A DNA stretch of 6,285 nucleotides from Pseudomonadaceae bacterium UBA836 (GCA_002296055.1 DBHE01000247.1:19490-25774), one strand, 5' to 3'. Positions 1 to 6,272 are shown, counted from the stretch's first letter. Notes: generated from the sequence alone by a model not told the origin. Made by a program: numbers and translations.

Positions 1-1509
1 TTGCCCAACACCTTCAATCTGGCCGATCACCCCAACAAGGGCATGATTGTGCTCGGCGAGAACCTGCACAGCACCAGCGGCGGCGTCGCCTTCGGCGTCC
101 CGGTGCGGCCTTGTGATGTCGATAGCCGCGGTTGTATCAACGGCTATCTGGACCAGGACACCAACGAACTGCGCTTCTCCGAGTTCAATGACCGGCTCGA
201 CTTCATCCGCGAACTGTATGTCGACTTCGACTACAACTTCGACAACGGCCACATCCTCAGCACCCGCCTGGGCAAGCAGCAGGTCATCTGGGGCCGCACC
301 GACCTGTTCCGGGTGCTGGACGTCATCAACCCGGTCGACTTCTCGCGCAATAATATTTACGACGAGCTGGAAGACATCCGCATCCCGATGTGGATCGTCA
401 AATCCGACTACCGCATGGGCGCTGGCGACATCTTCGACGACCTGAACGTATCCTTCGTCTGGAACTTCGACCGCTTCCGCCCGCACAACATCGGCCAATG
501 CGGCTCGCCCAACGTGATTCTCGACGCGGGTTGCTTCTTCCGCGGCATGAACACACTCTGGGAGTACGGCGGCACCGTCGCTAATTTCGCCAACGGTAAC
601 ATTGCCACCGACTTCGGCCCTGGCCAGATCGGCATCCGCAAAGCCCACATGCCCGGGTGGAGTTTGTCCAACACCCAGTTCGGTATCAAGCTTGAGGGTG
701 TCTACCGCGACGTTGGCTTCTCGCTCAATGCACTCACCTACCGCAGTCAGTTGCCTTCGCTGCGCGGCGGTATCCCGGCGCAAAATGCATTCACCGGCGT
801 CACCGGAATCTGGCCATCCCTCATCGCATTCGATATCCACTTCCCCCGCGTCAACCTGATCGGCGGCTCGCTGGACTACTACGCCCAGGGTCTGGATACC
901 GTGTTCCGCGTCGAACTCGCTCACACCGAAGGCGAAGAGTTCGCCAACACCATCCAGACCAGACTGTTCTCGGAGAGCAACGTCACGCGCTATGTGGTCG
1001 GTGCCGACAAGAACATCTTCATACCATGGCTTAACAGCCGCCGCGCCTTCCTGTTCTCGGGCCAGATCTTCGGCCAGCACATTCACGAGTACCAGAGTGA
1101 GCAGCGTCTTCTGGGCCGGGTAGGCATACCGGACTGGAAGGCCAACTGGACCGGCACCCTGCTGGTCAAGGGCTGGTGGATGAATGACCGGCTTAGCCCG
1201 CAACTACTGGCAGCGCATGACTTCCGCGCCGGTGCCACCACCATCGCACCAAGCATCGAATGGCTGGTCAGCGACAACCTTCGCGTCATCGGTGGTGCAA
1301 ACCTGAAAGTCGGCAGCGGTGCCAACAAGTTCGATGACTGCCGCACCTGTAACCCCTGGGACCCGTTCACCGCCGGGTACCCGGGCCACCCCGAAGGTGT
1401 CAGCCTGGGCTTGAGCGGCTATGAGCCGTTGGGTCGCTTCCGCGCCGGCCCGCTGGGCATGGCCAAAAACCAGGATGAACTGCAACTGACCGTCCGCTAC
1501 AGCTTCTGA
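1..1509 (+). CDS. DUF1302 family outer-membrane protein, 5'-truncated by the window edge
   Basis: The frame is open from the first base to a TGA at 1507-1509, giving 502 residues. The TTG at position 1 is most likely an internal leucine codon, not a start: there is no room for a ribosome site and no signal peptide, while DUF1302 proteins are usually around 600 residues or more with an N-terminal signal peptide. Roughly the first 100 residues are therefore missing. Visible family features are many alternating aromatic/polar beta-strand-like stretches, the LGKQQVIWGRTDLFRVLDVINP segment near residues 90-112 and a C terminus ending LTVRYSF, with the terminal Phe typical of outer-membrane beta-barrels recognised by the BAM complex. 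Cysteines occur in close pairs (38/45, 167/178, 447/450), which could form disulfides in the periplasm. It is followed after 13 bp by a DUF1329 gene, the usual family partner. The molecular function is unknown; transport or envelope lipid handling is only a guess from neighbours reported in other genomes. Confidence 0.9.
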   Translation: MPNTFNLADHPNKGMIVLGENLHSTSGGVAFGVPVRPCDVDSRGCINGYLDQDTNELRFSEFNDRLDFIRELYVDFDYNFDNGHILSTRLGKQQVIWGRTDLFRVLDVINPVDFSRNNIYDELEDIRIPMWIVKSDYRMGAGDIFDDLNVSFVWNFDRFRPHNIGQCGSPNVILDAGCFFRGMNTLWEYGGTVANFANGNIATDFGPGQIGIRKAHMPGWSLSNTQFGIKLEGVYRDVGFSLNALTYRSQLPSLRGGIPAQNAFTGVTGIWPSLIAFDIHFPRVNLIGGSLDYYAQGLDTVFRVELAHTEGEEFANTIQTRLFSESNVTRYVVGADKNIFIPWLNSRRAFLFSGQIFGQHIHEYQSEQRLLGRVGIPDWKANWTGTLLVKGWWMNDRLSPQLLAAHDFRAGATTIAPSIEWLVSDNLRVIGGANLKVGSGANKFDDCRTCNPWDPFTAGYPGHPEGVSLGLSGYEPLGRFRAGPLGMAKNQDELQLTVRYSF

Positions 1510-1522
1510 TTCGGAGAACAAC

Positions 1523-2842
1523 ATGAACAACAACAAGCACACCCGTATCCTGGCCAGTGTACTGACGGCACTGGCGATGGCCTGCACCGCGCAGGCCCAG
1601 GCCGATGTCGTCGACAACAGCTTCTATCCCTATCGTGAGTCCGCGCCCAGCGCACCGGGCCTCACTACCGGCATGACCATCAATCAGGCCAACGTTGCCC
1701 AGTTCCGGGACATCATCGACCCGGCGTTCTACAACTTCATCGAACAGGGCTGGGTTGAAATCAAGGTCGGCGAGACCACCTCCTTCGACCTTCATCCCAA
1801 CTACGTGGAAGCCAGCCGGGCGGGTCTCGGCAACGTCAGTCTGGGCGCCAAGCCCGGCGAGCTGAATGGCTGGCAGGCCGGACGGCCATTCCCGGAAGAT
1901 CCGGATGCCAACGATCCGCGTGCCGGCGAGAAACTCGCCTGGAACTACAAGTACGGCTACAACTGGGGCGACAGTGCCGCCATCTCCCCGTTCTACTGGA
2001 AGTATCGGGACATGAACACCGACAAGGTTGAGCGCACCATCAAGTTCAACTTTCACTTCCTGAACTTCACCGGCCGGGTCAATCAGGAGCCGCTGCCGGC
2101 GATCACGCCCAACCCGTCGGAGCTGTTCCGCGGTATCTACGTGCAAGTTCTCGAGCCACATGATGTGCGCAATACCCAGCTGCTCATCCACCGTGCCATG
2201 GACGACCTCAAGCGCGACAACTCCTGGCTGTATCTGGGCTTTCAGCGCCGCGTACGCCGCCTAGCCACCGGTCAGGTCACCGACGCCTTCCTTGGTTCAG
2301 ATCTGATGATCGAAGACTTCGAGGGCTACAACGGCCGTATTTCCGACATGAACTGGGCCTACAAGGGCACCCGTTACATGCTCATGCCCTTCTATAACCA
2401 CAACGAGCTGCAACTCGATACCGAAACCCATCAGGACAGCGACGGTTATCAGGTCGTGGCGTTCTCCGGCAAGGGCGGTTGCTTCCCGAACATCACCTGG
2501 CAGCTGCGCAAGGTCTACGAAGTGGAGGCCACCCCGGTCGACGGCAGCCACCCGCTGTCCCGCCGCGTGCACTTCATGGATGCCCAGACCTTCACCATCC
2601 CGCGCACCGTGGCCTATGACCGCAAGGGCAGCATGTGGAAAACCTTCACCATCGGCCAGGCCCACCCGGACCACCACCTGCCTGCCAACCAGGGCAGTGG
2701 CGTATCCATTGACGACAGCTTCAGCATGATCGACGTACAGGCCATGCACTGCACCACCGGCCAATTCAAGGGCCAAGTCGACCCCAGCCTGAGCACCCCG
2801 GACATGTTCAGCGTTCAGCACATGCGCGCCACCGGGAACTGA
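1523..2842 (+). CDS. DUF1329 family envelope protein
   Basis: This is a complete 439-residue gene. ATG at 1523 is preceded by GGAGA at 1513-1517 with a 5-nt spacer. Residues 1-27 form a signal peptide: a basic start (K5, H6, R8), a hydrophobic core (about 9-20) and a small-residue cleavage site after AQA near residue 27. A cysteine at 21 is present, but the residues before it (A18-M19-A20) fit a lipobox poorly, so cleavage by signal peptidase I is preferred to lipidation. Family hallmarks are the ITPNPSELFRGIYVQ stretch near 192, the WLYLGFQRRVRRL segment near 234 and the DLMIEDFEGYNGR segment near 260. DUF1329 proteins have been related to LolA/LolB-like lipoprotein-sorting folds, but no activity is established here. 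It forms one transcription unit with the DUF1302 gene upstream, and a strong terminator follows its stop. Product family is secure; role unknown. Confidence 0.93.
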   Translation: MNNNKHTRILASVLTALAMACTAQAQADVVDNSFYPYRESAPSAPGLTTGMTINQANVAQFRDIIDPAFYNFIEQGWVEIKVGETTSFDLHPNYVEASRAGLGNVSLGAKPGELNGWQAGRPFPEDPDANDPRAGEKLAWNYKYGYNWGDSAAISPFYWKYRDMNTDKVERTIKFNFHFLNFTGRVNQEPLPAITPNPSELFRGIYVQVLEPHDVRNTQLLIHRAMDDLKRDNSWLYLGFQRRVRRLATGQVTDAFLGSDLMIEDFEGYNGRISDMNWAYKGTRYMLMPFYNHNELQLDTETHQDSDGYQVVAFSGKGGCFPNITWQLRKVYEVEATPVDGSHPLSRRVHFMDAQTFTIPRTVAYDRKGSMWKTFTIGQAHPDHHLPANQGSGVSIDDSFSMIDVQAMHCTTGQFKGQVDPSLSTPDMFSVQHMRATGN

Positions 2843-2869
2843 TCAGCAACACCGGCACTGCTCCGTATT

Positions 2870-2896
2870 AAGCCCGCGCAATGCGGGCTTTTTTTT
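2870..2896 (+). terminator. rho-independent terminator of the DUF1302-DUF1329 operon
   Basis: The stem AAGCCCGC / GCGGGCTT (2870-2877 with 2883-2890) is perfect, with a 5-nt loop (GCAAT), and its 3' arm runs directly into an eight-T tract (2889-2896). It begins 27 bp after the DUF1329 stop. A four-T run and more T-rich sequence follow. This is a textbook intrinsic terminator on the + strand; the two A residues at its base do not make it an efficient - strand terminator. Confidence 0.93.
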
Positions 2897-3327
2897 GTTT
2901 TCGAGGACTCGGAGGGAAGCAGATTTCACTTGGCGAGGTACAGAACCTGCATTAGTAACAACCCATCTCACCTGTCGGCTGGACTGGTACTGCTAAATCC
3001 GTGGCAGCCACTGACCTGCGGGGAAAACCTCGTCTCGGGTTTACCCTGCGGGCCAGGCCGGGCGCTACGACCTAGAGCATCGCCAGTCCGAAACTCGGGC
3101 TCCTTCAAAGCTGCCATAGCGGAATGCATGATACGCAACGGAACCTGCAGCGCACCTAAAGCGCCACTTGAACCGGGTGGAGTGCCATTCGAAATTCAAC
3201 TGAATCTTCCCTGGTTTCGTAGTCACCAGATGACCGCTTTTGGCCGATAAGAGACACTCGCGCTAGGCTGCTATTGGCGAGAAACTAACGTCTGACATCA
3301 GAAAGAACCCTATACTCGGAGCTCCAT
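2897..3327. other. about 430-bp intergenic region without a credible gene
   Basis: No convincing coding region is seen. A 106-codon open frame (2930-3250) starts with TTG, has no Shine-Dalgarno, and its translation is rich in Pro, Ser, Arg and Cys with no recognisable pattern. The stretch holds several small symmetric elements: the 11-bp inverted repeat GTGGC-A-GCCAC (3001-3011); a 10-bp imperfect hairpin with two mismatches (3020-3029 with 3037-3046, 7-nt loop), flanked by the direct repeat CCTGCGGG at 3015-3022 and 3045-3052, exactly 30 bp apart; and a possible degenerate repeat at its right end. Composition is less GC-rich than the operon on the left, so this region probably includes the boundary between backbone and acquired DNA. 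The exact boundary is not visible. Confidence 0.6.
3232..3290. repeat. possible degenerate intergenic repeat pair
   Basis: CCGCTTTTGGCCGA (3234-3247) and CTGCTATTGGCGA (3268-3280) align with two substitutions and one gap and lie 34 bp apart. The pattern 'gctnttggccga' resembles short intergenic repeats that I recall from pseudomonads and related gammaproteobacteria; that is memory, not a search. An alternative is a pair of protein-binding sites upstream of the small gene at 3328. Confidence 0.35.
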
Positions 3328-3534
3328 ATGCAGCAAAAAAAAGACCTAAAAGGACGCCGTGCCAATGTACTGCACGTCCAAGCGACCAACAGGCTTTCCG
3401 GAGTCGAAGTAAGCCAGTACATGGCAGCAAGAATAGAGGAGTATGCTAACGGCCACATTTCATCGGCAGAGCTCCTGGCTGAAGCAAAGAAAAGATACAG
3501 CATTCACAAGCTATCATCATCTCCCCGGGGCTAA
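3328..3534 (+). CDS. VbhA-like small antitoxin without a Fic partner; inhibitory Glu replaced
   Basis: This gene encodes 68 residues. ATG at 3328 follows CGGAG (3317-3321) with a 6-nt spacer, a good ribosome site. The protein has the layout of the VbhA antitoxin family: a basic start (K4, K5, K8, R10, R11), a first helix leading to the inhibitory-motif region (residues 20-25, TNRLSG), then V28-S29, a helix, and the terminal segment Y39-A-N-G-H-I-S-S-A-E-L-L (39-50), which matches the usual 'G-x-I-x-x-x-E-L' ending. VbhA-type proteins bind Fic AMP-transferases and block ATP positioning through the glutamate of an (S/T)xxxE(G/N) motif. Here T20 and G25 align but the glutamate position is S24 (codon TCC), so canonical inhibition is not expected. 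No Fic gene lies in the window; the next gene is convergent. The family call rests on pattern recognition over a short protein. Alternatives are an unrelated small helical DNA-binding or regulatory protein. Confidence 0.72.
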   Translation: MQQKKDLKGRRANVLHVQATNRLSGVEVSQYMAARIEEYANGHISSAELLAEAKKRYSIHKLSSSPRG

Positions 3535-3537
3535 GTC

Positions 3538-3566
3538 CAGGCTCAAATAGAGGGTGCCTGAGCTTG
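3538..3566. terminator. weak hairpin between convergent genes, possible bidirectional terminator
   Basis: CAGGCTCA (3538-3545) can pair with TGAGCTTG (3559-3566) through eight pairs, one of them G-U in the + strand transcript, with a 13-nt loop. An alternative shorter stem pairs CAGGC (3538-3542) with GCCTG (3556-3560). It fills the 32-bp gap between the stops of the two convergent genes, which is where a shared terminator would be expected. There is no real T-tract on either side, so efficiency is doubtful. Confidence 0.3.
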
Positions 3567-4130
3567 TTATACAGCGCCTCCCCACTCTATTGCATTGAGA
3601 ACGCTGAGTACCTGCTGCGCCCCGGTCTCCGTAGCGCAGAGCACTTCCGGGCTTTCTCCCCCTAACGCAGCATTCGGCTCTGCGGCCCAAGCAGCAGCGA
3701 AAGTGTCGTCATTGAACACCTCGGAAGCTCGAATACGAACCTGGCCCAAGTGATTTGAATACGTCACACCACCACCTGAGGTGGCTTCCTCCTCCAGCCC
3801 TGCTCGTTCGCGTTCAGATTTCCCAACACCCAGATTGTCAGTCGCCTGAGCTAAGAAGTGCTTATAACATGACGAGCGCGCCAGACTAGAGCAAAACAGA
3901 GGCTGGTGAAGCGCCACTAGCCGCCTTCGCATCTCTGCGTCCGCTTCGTCATCAATCAACCACTCTTCCAACCGCCCGAGCGAGAACACCTGATCAGCTG
4001 ACGGATAATGCCTCAGCAGGCCTTTCGCATGGTTACGGATATCTGATGGTAAGTGAGAATTGCGGCAGATTTCGCGCAGAAACCTCTCAGTCTCCACAAC
4101 GCTCCGCGTTCGCTCATAGGGAAGGGTCAC
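3567..4130 (-). CDS. BPSL0761-type N-terminal domain fused to Xre/MbcA/ParS (DUF2384) toxin-binding domain
   Basis: This gene encodes 187 residues from a GTG at 4130. A GTG three codons upstream (4139) is also open, but it lies inside the Shine-Dalgarno GAGGTG (4142-4137); starting at 4130 gives MTLPYERTRSV, which agrees with the usual start of BPSL0761 family proteins (M-T-x-P-x-E-R-T). Residues 1-60 match that family, including the FLREI helix and LLRHYPS near 42-48. The middle (about 60-125) is charged and unassigned. Residues about 130-187 read as an Xre/MbcA/ParS toxin-binding domain: ASEVF, then W, then PNAALGG near 153, TETGAQQV near 167, and a final IEWG. Such domains normally bind RES-type NAD-degrading toxins, with the antitoxin gene upstream of the toxin. 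Here no Xre helix-turn-helix and no RES gene are seen; the downstream neighbour is convergent. It lies 105 bp behind the helicase operon on the same strand and could be read through from it. Function beyond 'orphan antitoxin-like' is unknown. Confidence 0.75.
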   Translation of the reverse strand: MTLPYERTRSVVETERFLREICRNSHLPSDIRNHAKGLLRHYPSADQVFSLGRLEEWLIDDEADAEMRRRLVALHQPLFCSSLARSSCYKHFLAQATDNLGVGKSERERAGLEEEATSGGGVTYSNHLGQVRIRASEVFNDDTFAAAWAAEPNAALGGESPEVLCATETGAQQVLSVLNAIEWGGAV

Positions 4131-4136
4131 GGCGAT

Positions 4137-4142
4137 CACCTC
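4137..4142 (-). promoter_or_regulatory. ribosome binding site that decides the start at 4130
   Basis: On the - strand GAGGTG (4142 down to 4137) precedes the GTG at 4130 with a spacing of about 7-8 nt from the GAGG core. The competing in-frame GTG at 4139-4137 overlaps this motif and has no comparable purine-rich sequence before it; the ATG at 4149 runs into a stop after two codons in another frame. Confidence 0.7.
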
Positions 4143-4174
4143 ACTTCATATCATTAGCGGGCGTGTCAGCGAAG

Positions 4175-4187
4175 CCAACACCGTTGG
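4175..4187. promoter_or_regulatory. CCAAC-ACC-GTTGG inverted repeat, possible operator
   Basis: A perfect 5-bp inverted repeat with a 3-bp centre lies 45 bp upstream of the GTG start of the DUF2384-domain gene, within the 105-bp gap behind the helicase gene. The position suits an operator. A weak promoter-like pair overlaps its left side on the - strand (TTGGCT, 17 bp, AATGAT). Arms this short can arise by chance. Confidence 0.3.
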
Positions 4188-4235
4188 TCTCCATGGGTTA
4201 GTTACGATGACTGATATGGGGGACTGTATCAGCAA

Positions 4236-5636
4236 TCAAAAACAGGCCAGTAGCTGCTGTCTGTAATGTTGAGAAAAGCTGACTTTGTAGGCCCCTTCAA
4301 CAACATCATCACCCAGGATCAGAACTGTGTTGACCTCAGCACCAGACTCAGCGTCTTCGCCGTCAACCTCCTGAGAGGGCCCACTAACGACATCTTCCAT
4401 GAACCCGACGCAGCTATCGGCTGCGCCAATCGTCGGCTTCGCCGTTGGCACCCCGCTAAGCACTGCCAAATCGTCCGGTAGGTCATCAGCAATACGCTCA
4501 GCGAATCCCCTCAACTTTTCCTCGGCCAACATAAACAACCAAGCAAACCGATCTGGCTCACCAGAACGTCGCAGCACCCGCCCAAGTACCTGGCGGAAGT
4601 GCAACTCAGTACGAATACGACTGAGATAACAGCACACCTGAAGCCGGGGGATGTCAGTGCCCTCACTGATCATGCCTACGGCGACGATCCATCGGCTGCC
4701 ACTGGTCCTAAAGCGATTAATGGTCTGCTGAGCATTGGGAGTCTTATTTGTGACCAAGCTATACGTTTCGTTCCGGGCTTGCAGAGAGCGAGCAATATAC
4801 TCCGCGTGCTCGATGTCGGTCGCGACGACCAGCCCGGCAGCGTCAGGTCTGATCTGCCGCAGCTCATCAAGCTGCCTGCATCCGAGATCAAGAACGCGCT
4901 CGATAACCTCCTCGTGACGCACCAACGCTTCGTAAGTAACACGAGATCCGCTCAGGAGCTGCTCTACGCCACTGAATAGTTTGGCGGTGCTACCGGCGCC
5001 CTGCTCCTCTTCCAACGTCACCTCATTGTTGTCGAGCAGCACAATGCGAGGGCTTCGACATACGCCATCGGCTATCGCCTCTCTCAGCGAGTAGCGGTAG
5101 TCACAGATCAGCTGTCCGTCAGGCGTCGAGTAGCGAGCAAGTGCGATGCCCTTGTCGTCCGTTCGCCAAGGAGTTCCCGACAGAGCCAGAGTAAATTCAG
5201 CACGATCCTGAATTCGACACAGTATTTGAAGCCCCCAAGCATTACTAAAGGAAGGATCACTTCCGGCGCAATGGTGGATCTCATCGAAAACCGCGAGCAC
5301 TCGATAGTCAGCAAAAAGCTGCCAAAAGTCTTGGTCACGAAATTCCATTGCTTGGTAGGTGTAGGCGCTGCCAATTGCGCCGATACGCCCGTCTAGGCGC
5401 CGACTAAGGACAGACGAAAAGGTTGTCCGAAAGCCCTCGACCACCTGGCACGATGGCGCAAAACACAAGACAAGATCGATCTTCCCCTCATCAAGCAACC
5501 GCTTCGCGAGTTCAGCGGCCATACGAGTCTTGCCGGCTCCAGGTGTGGCCTGACAGAAAAAGTGTGGAGAAACGGCATAATGCGCCATCGCTTGAGATAT
5601 GCAGCGGCGCTGCCAAAGACGGAGTCCGCCGCTCAT
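4236..5636 (-). CDS. SF2 DEAD/DEAH-box helicase (COG1061-like), second gene of a two-gene operon
   Basis: This gene encodes 466 residues from the ATG at 5636; a GTG one codon earlier (5639) is equally possible. The ATG shares its A with the TGA of the upstream gene (TGATG), so translational coupling is likely and no strong Shine-Dalgarno is seen. Motifs, numbered from the GTG: LRLWQ near 6-10; Walker A ATPGAGKT at 31-38; motif Ia APS near 61; Walker B DEIHH at 119-123; motif III SGTPWR at 154-159; motif IV region GLVVATD near 269-275; motif V GMISEGTDIP at 322-331; motif VI QVLGRVLRR at 350-358. Both RecA-like lobes are thus complete and an active ATP-dependent translocase or helicase is expected. 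The roughly 110-residue C-terminal tail is acidic in part (about 415-440) and shows no nuclease, methylase or specificity motif. Relatives include ResIII-type helicases of restriction and other defence loci and DNA-repair helicases; the substrate cannot be told from the sequence. Confidence 0.9.
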   Translation of the reverse strand: MSGGLRLWQRRCISQAMAHYAVSPHFFCQATPGAGKTRMAAELAKRLLDEGKIDLVLCFAPSCQVVEGFRTTFSSVLSRRLDGRIGAIGSAYTYQAMEFRDQDFWQLFADYRVLAVFDEIHHCAGSDPSFSNAWGLQILCRIQDRAEFTLALSGTPWRTDDKGIALARYSTPDGQLICDYRYSLREAIADGVCRSPRIVLLDNNEVTLEEEQGAGSTAKLFSGVEQLLSGSRVTYEALVRHEEVIERVLDLGCRQLDELRQIRPDAAGLVVATDIEHAEYIARSLQARNETYSLVTNKTPNAQQTINRFRTSGSRWIVAVGMISEGTDIPRLQVCCYLSRIRTELHFRQVLGRVLRRSGEPDRFAWLFMLAEEKLRGFAERIADDLPDDLAVLSGVPTAKPTIGAADSCVGFMEDVVSGPSQEVDGEDAESGAEVNTVLILGDDVVEGAYKVSFSQHYRQQLLACF

Positions 5637-6214
5637 CACGGTGTGGCTAGGGTCTTGAGCGTCTTTTCGATGGCACGAAGGTGGCCGAGCAGACGCGAGC
5701 TCCGATCTCTAGCCTCCAAATACTGGCTCTCCAGCAAGTGATGGAGGTGAGGCATTTCCTTCAGGAGCTTTTTAAAACACTCTGCCTCGCCCATAGAGGA
5801 CAAAAAATCCATACGTGTTTCTTTGTGCAACCTATCCAGCTCCTGATCAGAGTCGCTGGGGACAGCTTTAACGGCCGAATCGACGGGCGCTTCCACCTCA
5901 ACTTTAGCCGGAGCAGAAAGGCCTCTCTCGAAGCTACCGGTTACAAGCTGCAGTTCCAGATGCTGCGGTGCACTAAGAACCTGATAGCGCTGCCCTCTCG
6001 AGCGGCGCTCACCATCAATAGTGACCCATCCTACGCGCACCAACCTGCGGATCTGTTCATAAACATAAAGCCTGATATCTGCGAGACGAAAGCTTCCGCT
6101 GTCCAAGCCCGCAGCGTAGGCATCGCGTAGCTCCGCCGTCGTGAACTTAGCGAGACTAGGCTCTTGGAGCAGGTCGTAAAGACGCCTGTCTAACGTAAAT
6201 TCAGCCGGTTTCAT
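5636..6214 (-). CDS. predicted winged-helix and coiled-coil protein, first gene of the helicase operon
   Basis: This gene encodes 192 residues. ATG at 6214 is preceded by AGGG (6223-6220) with a 5-nt spacer. I do not recognise a named family. Residues about 8-80 look like a winged helix: helix RLYDLLQ, the FTTAELRDAY helix near 24-33, then a helix of the type IRLYVYEQIRRLVRVGWV (47-64), a basic wing (R70, R71, R73) and a strand RYQVL (76-80). Residues about 81-122 are a low-order linker with repeated Val, Ala, Pro and Glu. Residues 123-189 are strongly helical and charged, consistent with a coiled coil, with MGEAECFKKLLKEMP near 141-155 and a YLEARDRSSRLLGHLRAIE stretch near 165-183. Its stop overlaps the helicase start, so the two products are probably made together and may form a complex. 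Plausible roles are DNA recognition for the helicase or autoregulation through the palindromes just upstream. These are inferences from fold-like patterns. Confidence 0.8.
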   Translation of the reverse strand: MKPAEFTLDRRLYDLLQEPSLAKFTTAELRDAYAAGLDSGSFRLADIRLYVYEQIRRLVRVGWVTIDGERRSRGQRYQVLSAPQHLELQLVTGSFERGLSAPAKVEVEAPVDSAVKAVPSDSDQELDRLHKETRMDFLSSMGEAECFKKLLKEMPHLHHLLESQYLEARDRSSRLLGHLRAIEKTLKTLATP

Positions 6215-6242
6215 TTAAGCCCTAAGAAAGAGAAGCGAAATG

Positions 6243-6256
6243 CGGATTATAATCCG
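6243..6256. promoter_or_regulatory. 14-bp perfect palindrome containing a consensus -10 box
   Basis: CGGATTATAATCCG is fully self-complementary and, because of its symmetry, carries TATAAT on both strands. On the - strand the hexamer occupies 6251-6246, which would start transcription near 6239 and leave a leader of about 25 nt before the ATG at 6214. No good -35 is seen at 15-18 bp (best GTGTGA, 3 of 6, at 16 bp). On the + strand the matching -35 position is AGAAAG, so + strand use is unlikely. Probable promoter core and/or operator of the helicase operon. Confidence 0.5.
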
Positions 6257-6261
6257 TGGCC

Positions 6262-6272
6262 TGTGAATCACA
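6262..6272. promoter_or_regulatory. TGTGA-A-TCACA palindrome over the -35 position
   Basis: These are perfect 5-bp arms around one central base, 5 bp beyond the palindrome that contains the -10 box, thus lying on the expected -35 region of the helicase operon. The arms equal CRP half-sites, but a CRP site needs a 6-bp spacer, so this is not a CRP site. A dimeric repressor or activator site is plausible; the winged-helix product of the first gene is one candidate ligand. Confidence 0.4.

Noticed and set aside
1400..2191. Long - strand open frame opposite the DUF1302/DUF1329 genes (and others at 1204-1617 and 2297-2821)
   Set aside because: Antisense shadows common in GC-rich coding DNA; the + strand frames have family matches, signal peptide and ribosome sites.
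2930..3250. 106-codon open frame in the intergenic region
   Set aside because: It begins with TTG without a ribosome site, its translation has an implausible Pro/Ser/Arg/Cys-rich composition, no family is recognised, and the base pattern is not codon-like. A worn gene remnant cannot be excluded.
3311..3316. TATACT with CTGACA upstream (3292-3297) as a promoter for the VbhA-like gene
   Set aside because: The spacer is only 13 bp and transcription would start at about 3323, after the Shine-Dalgarno at 3317-3321, so this promoter could not give a transcript carrying the ribosome site.
3335..3342. Run of eight A residues at codons 3-5 of the VbhA-like gene, as a programmed frameshift or phase-variation tract
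   Set aside because: A -1 slip meets a stop codon within a few codons and no second frame of interest follows; AT-rich, Lys-coding starts are ordinary.
4212..4231. TGATA/TATCA inverted repeat after the helicase stop as a terminator
   Set aside because: It is a 5-bp AT-rich stem with a 10-nt loop and no T-tract; too weak to call.
6262..6272. CRP binding site
   Set aside because: The half-sites TGTGA/TCACA are separated by 1 bp, whereas CRP needs 6 bp.
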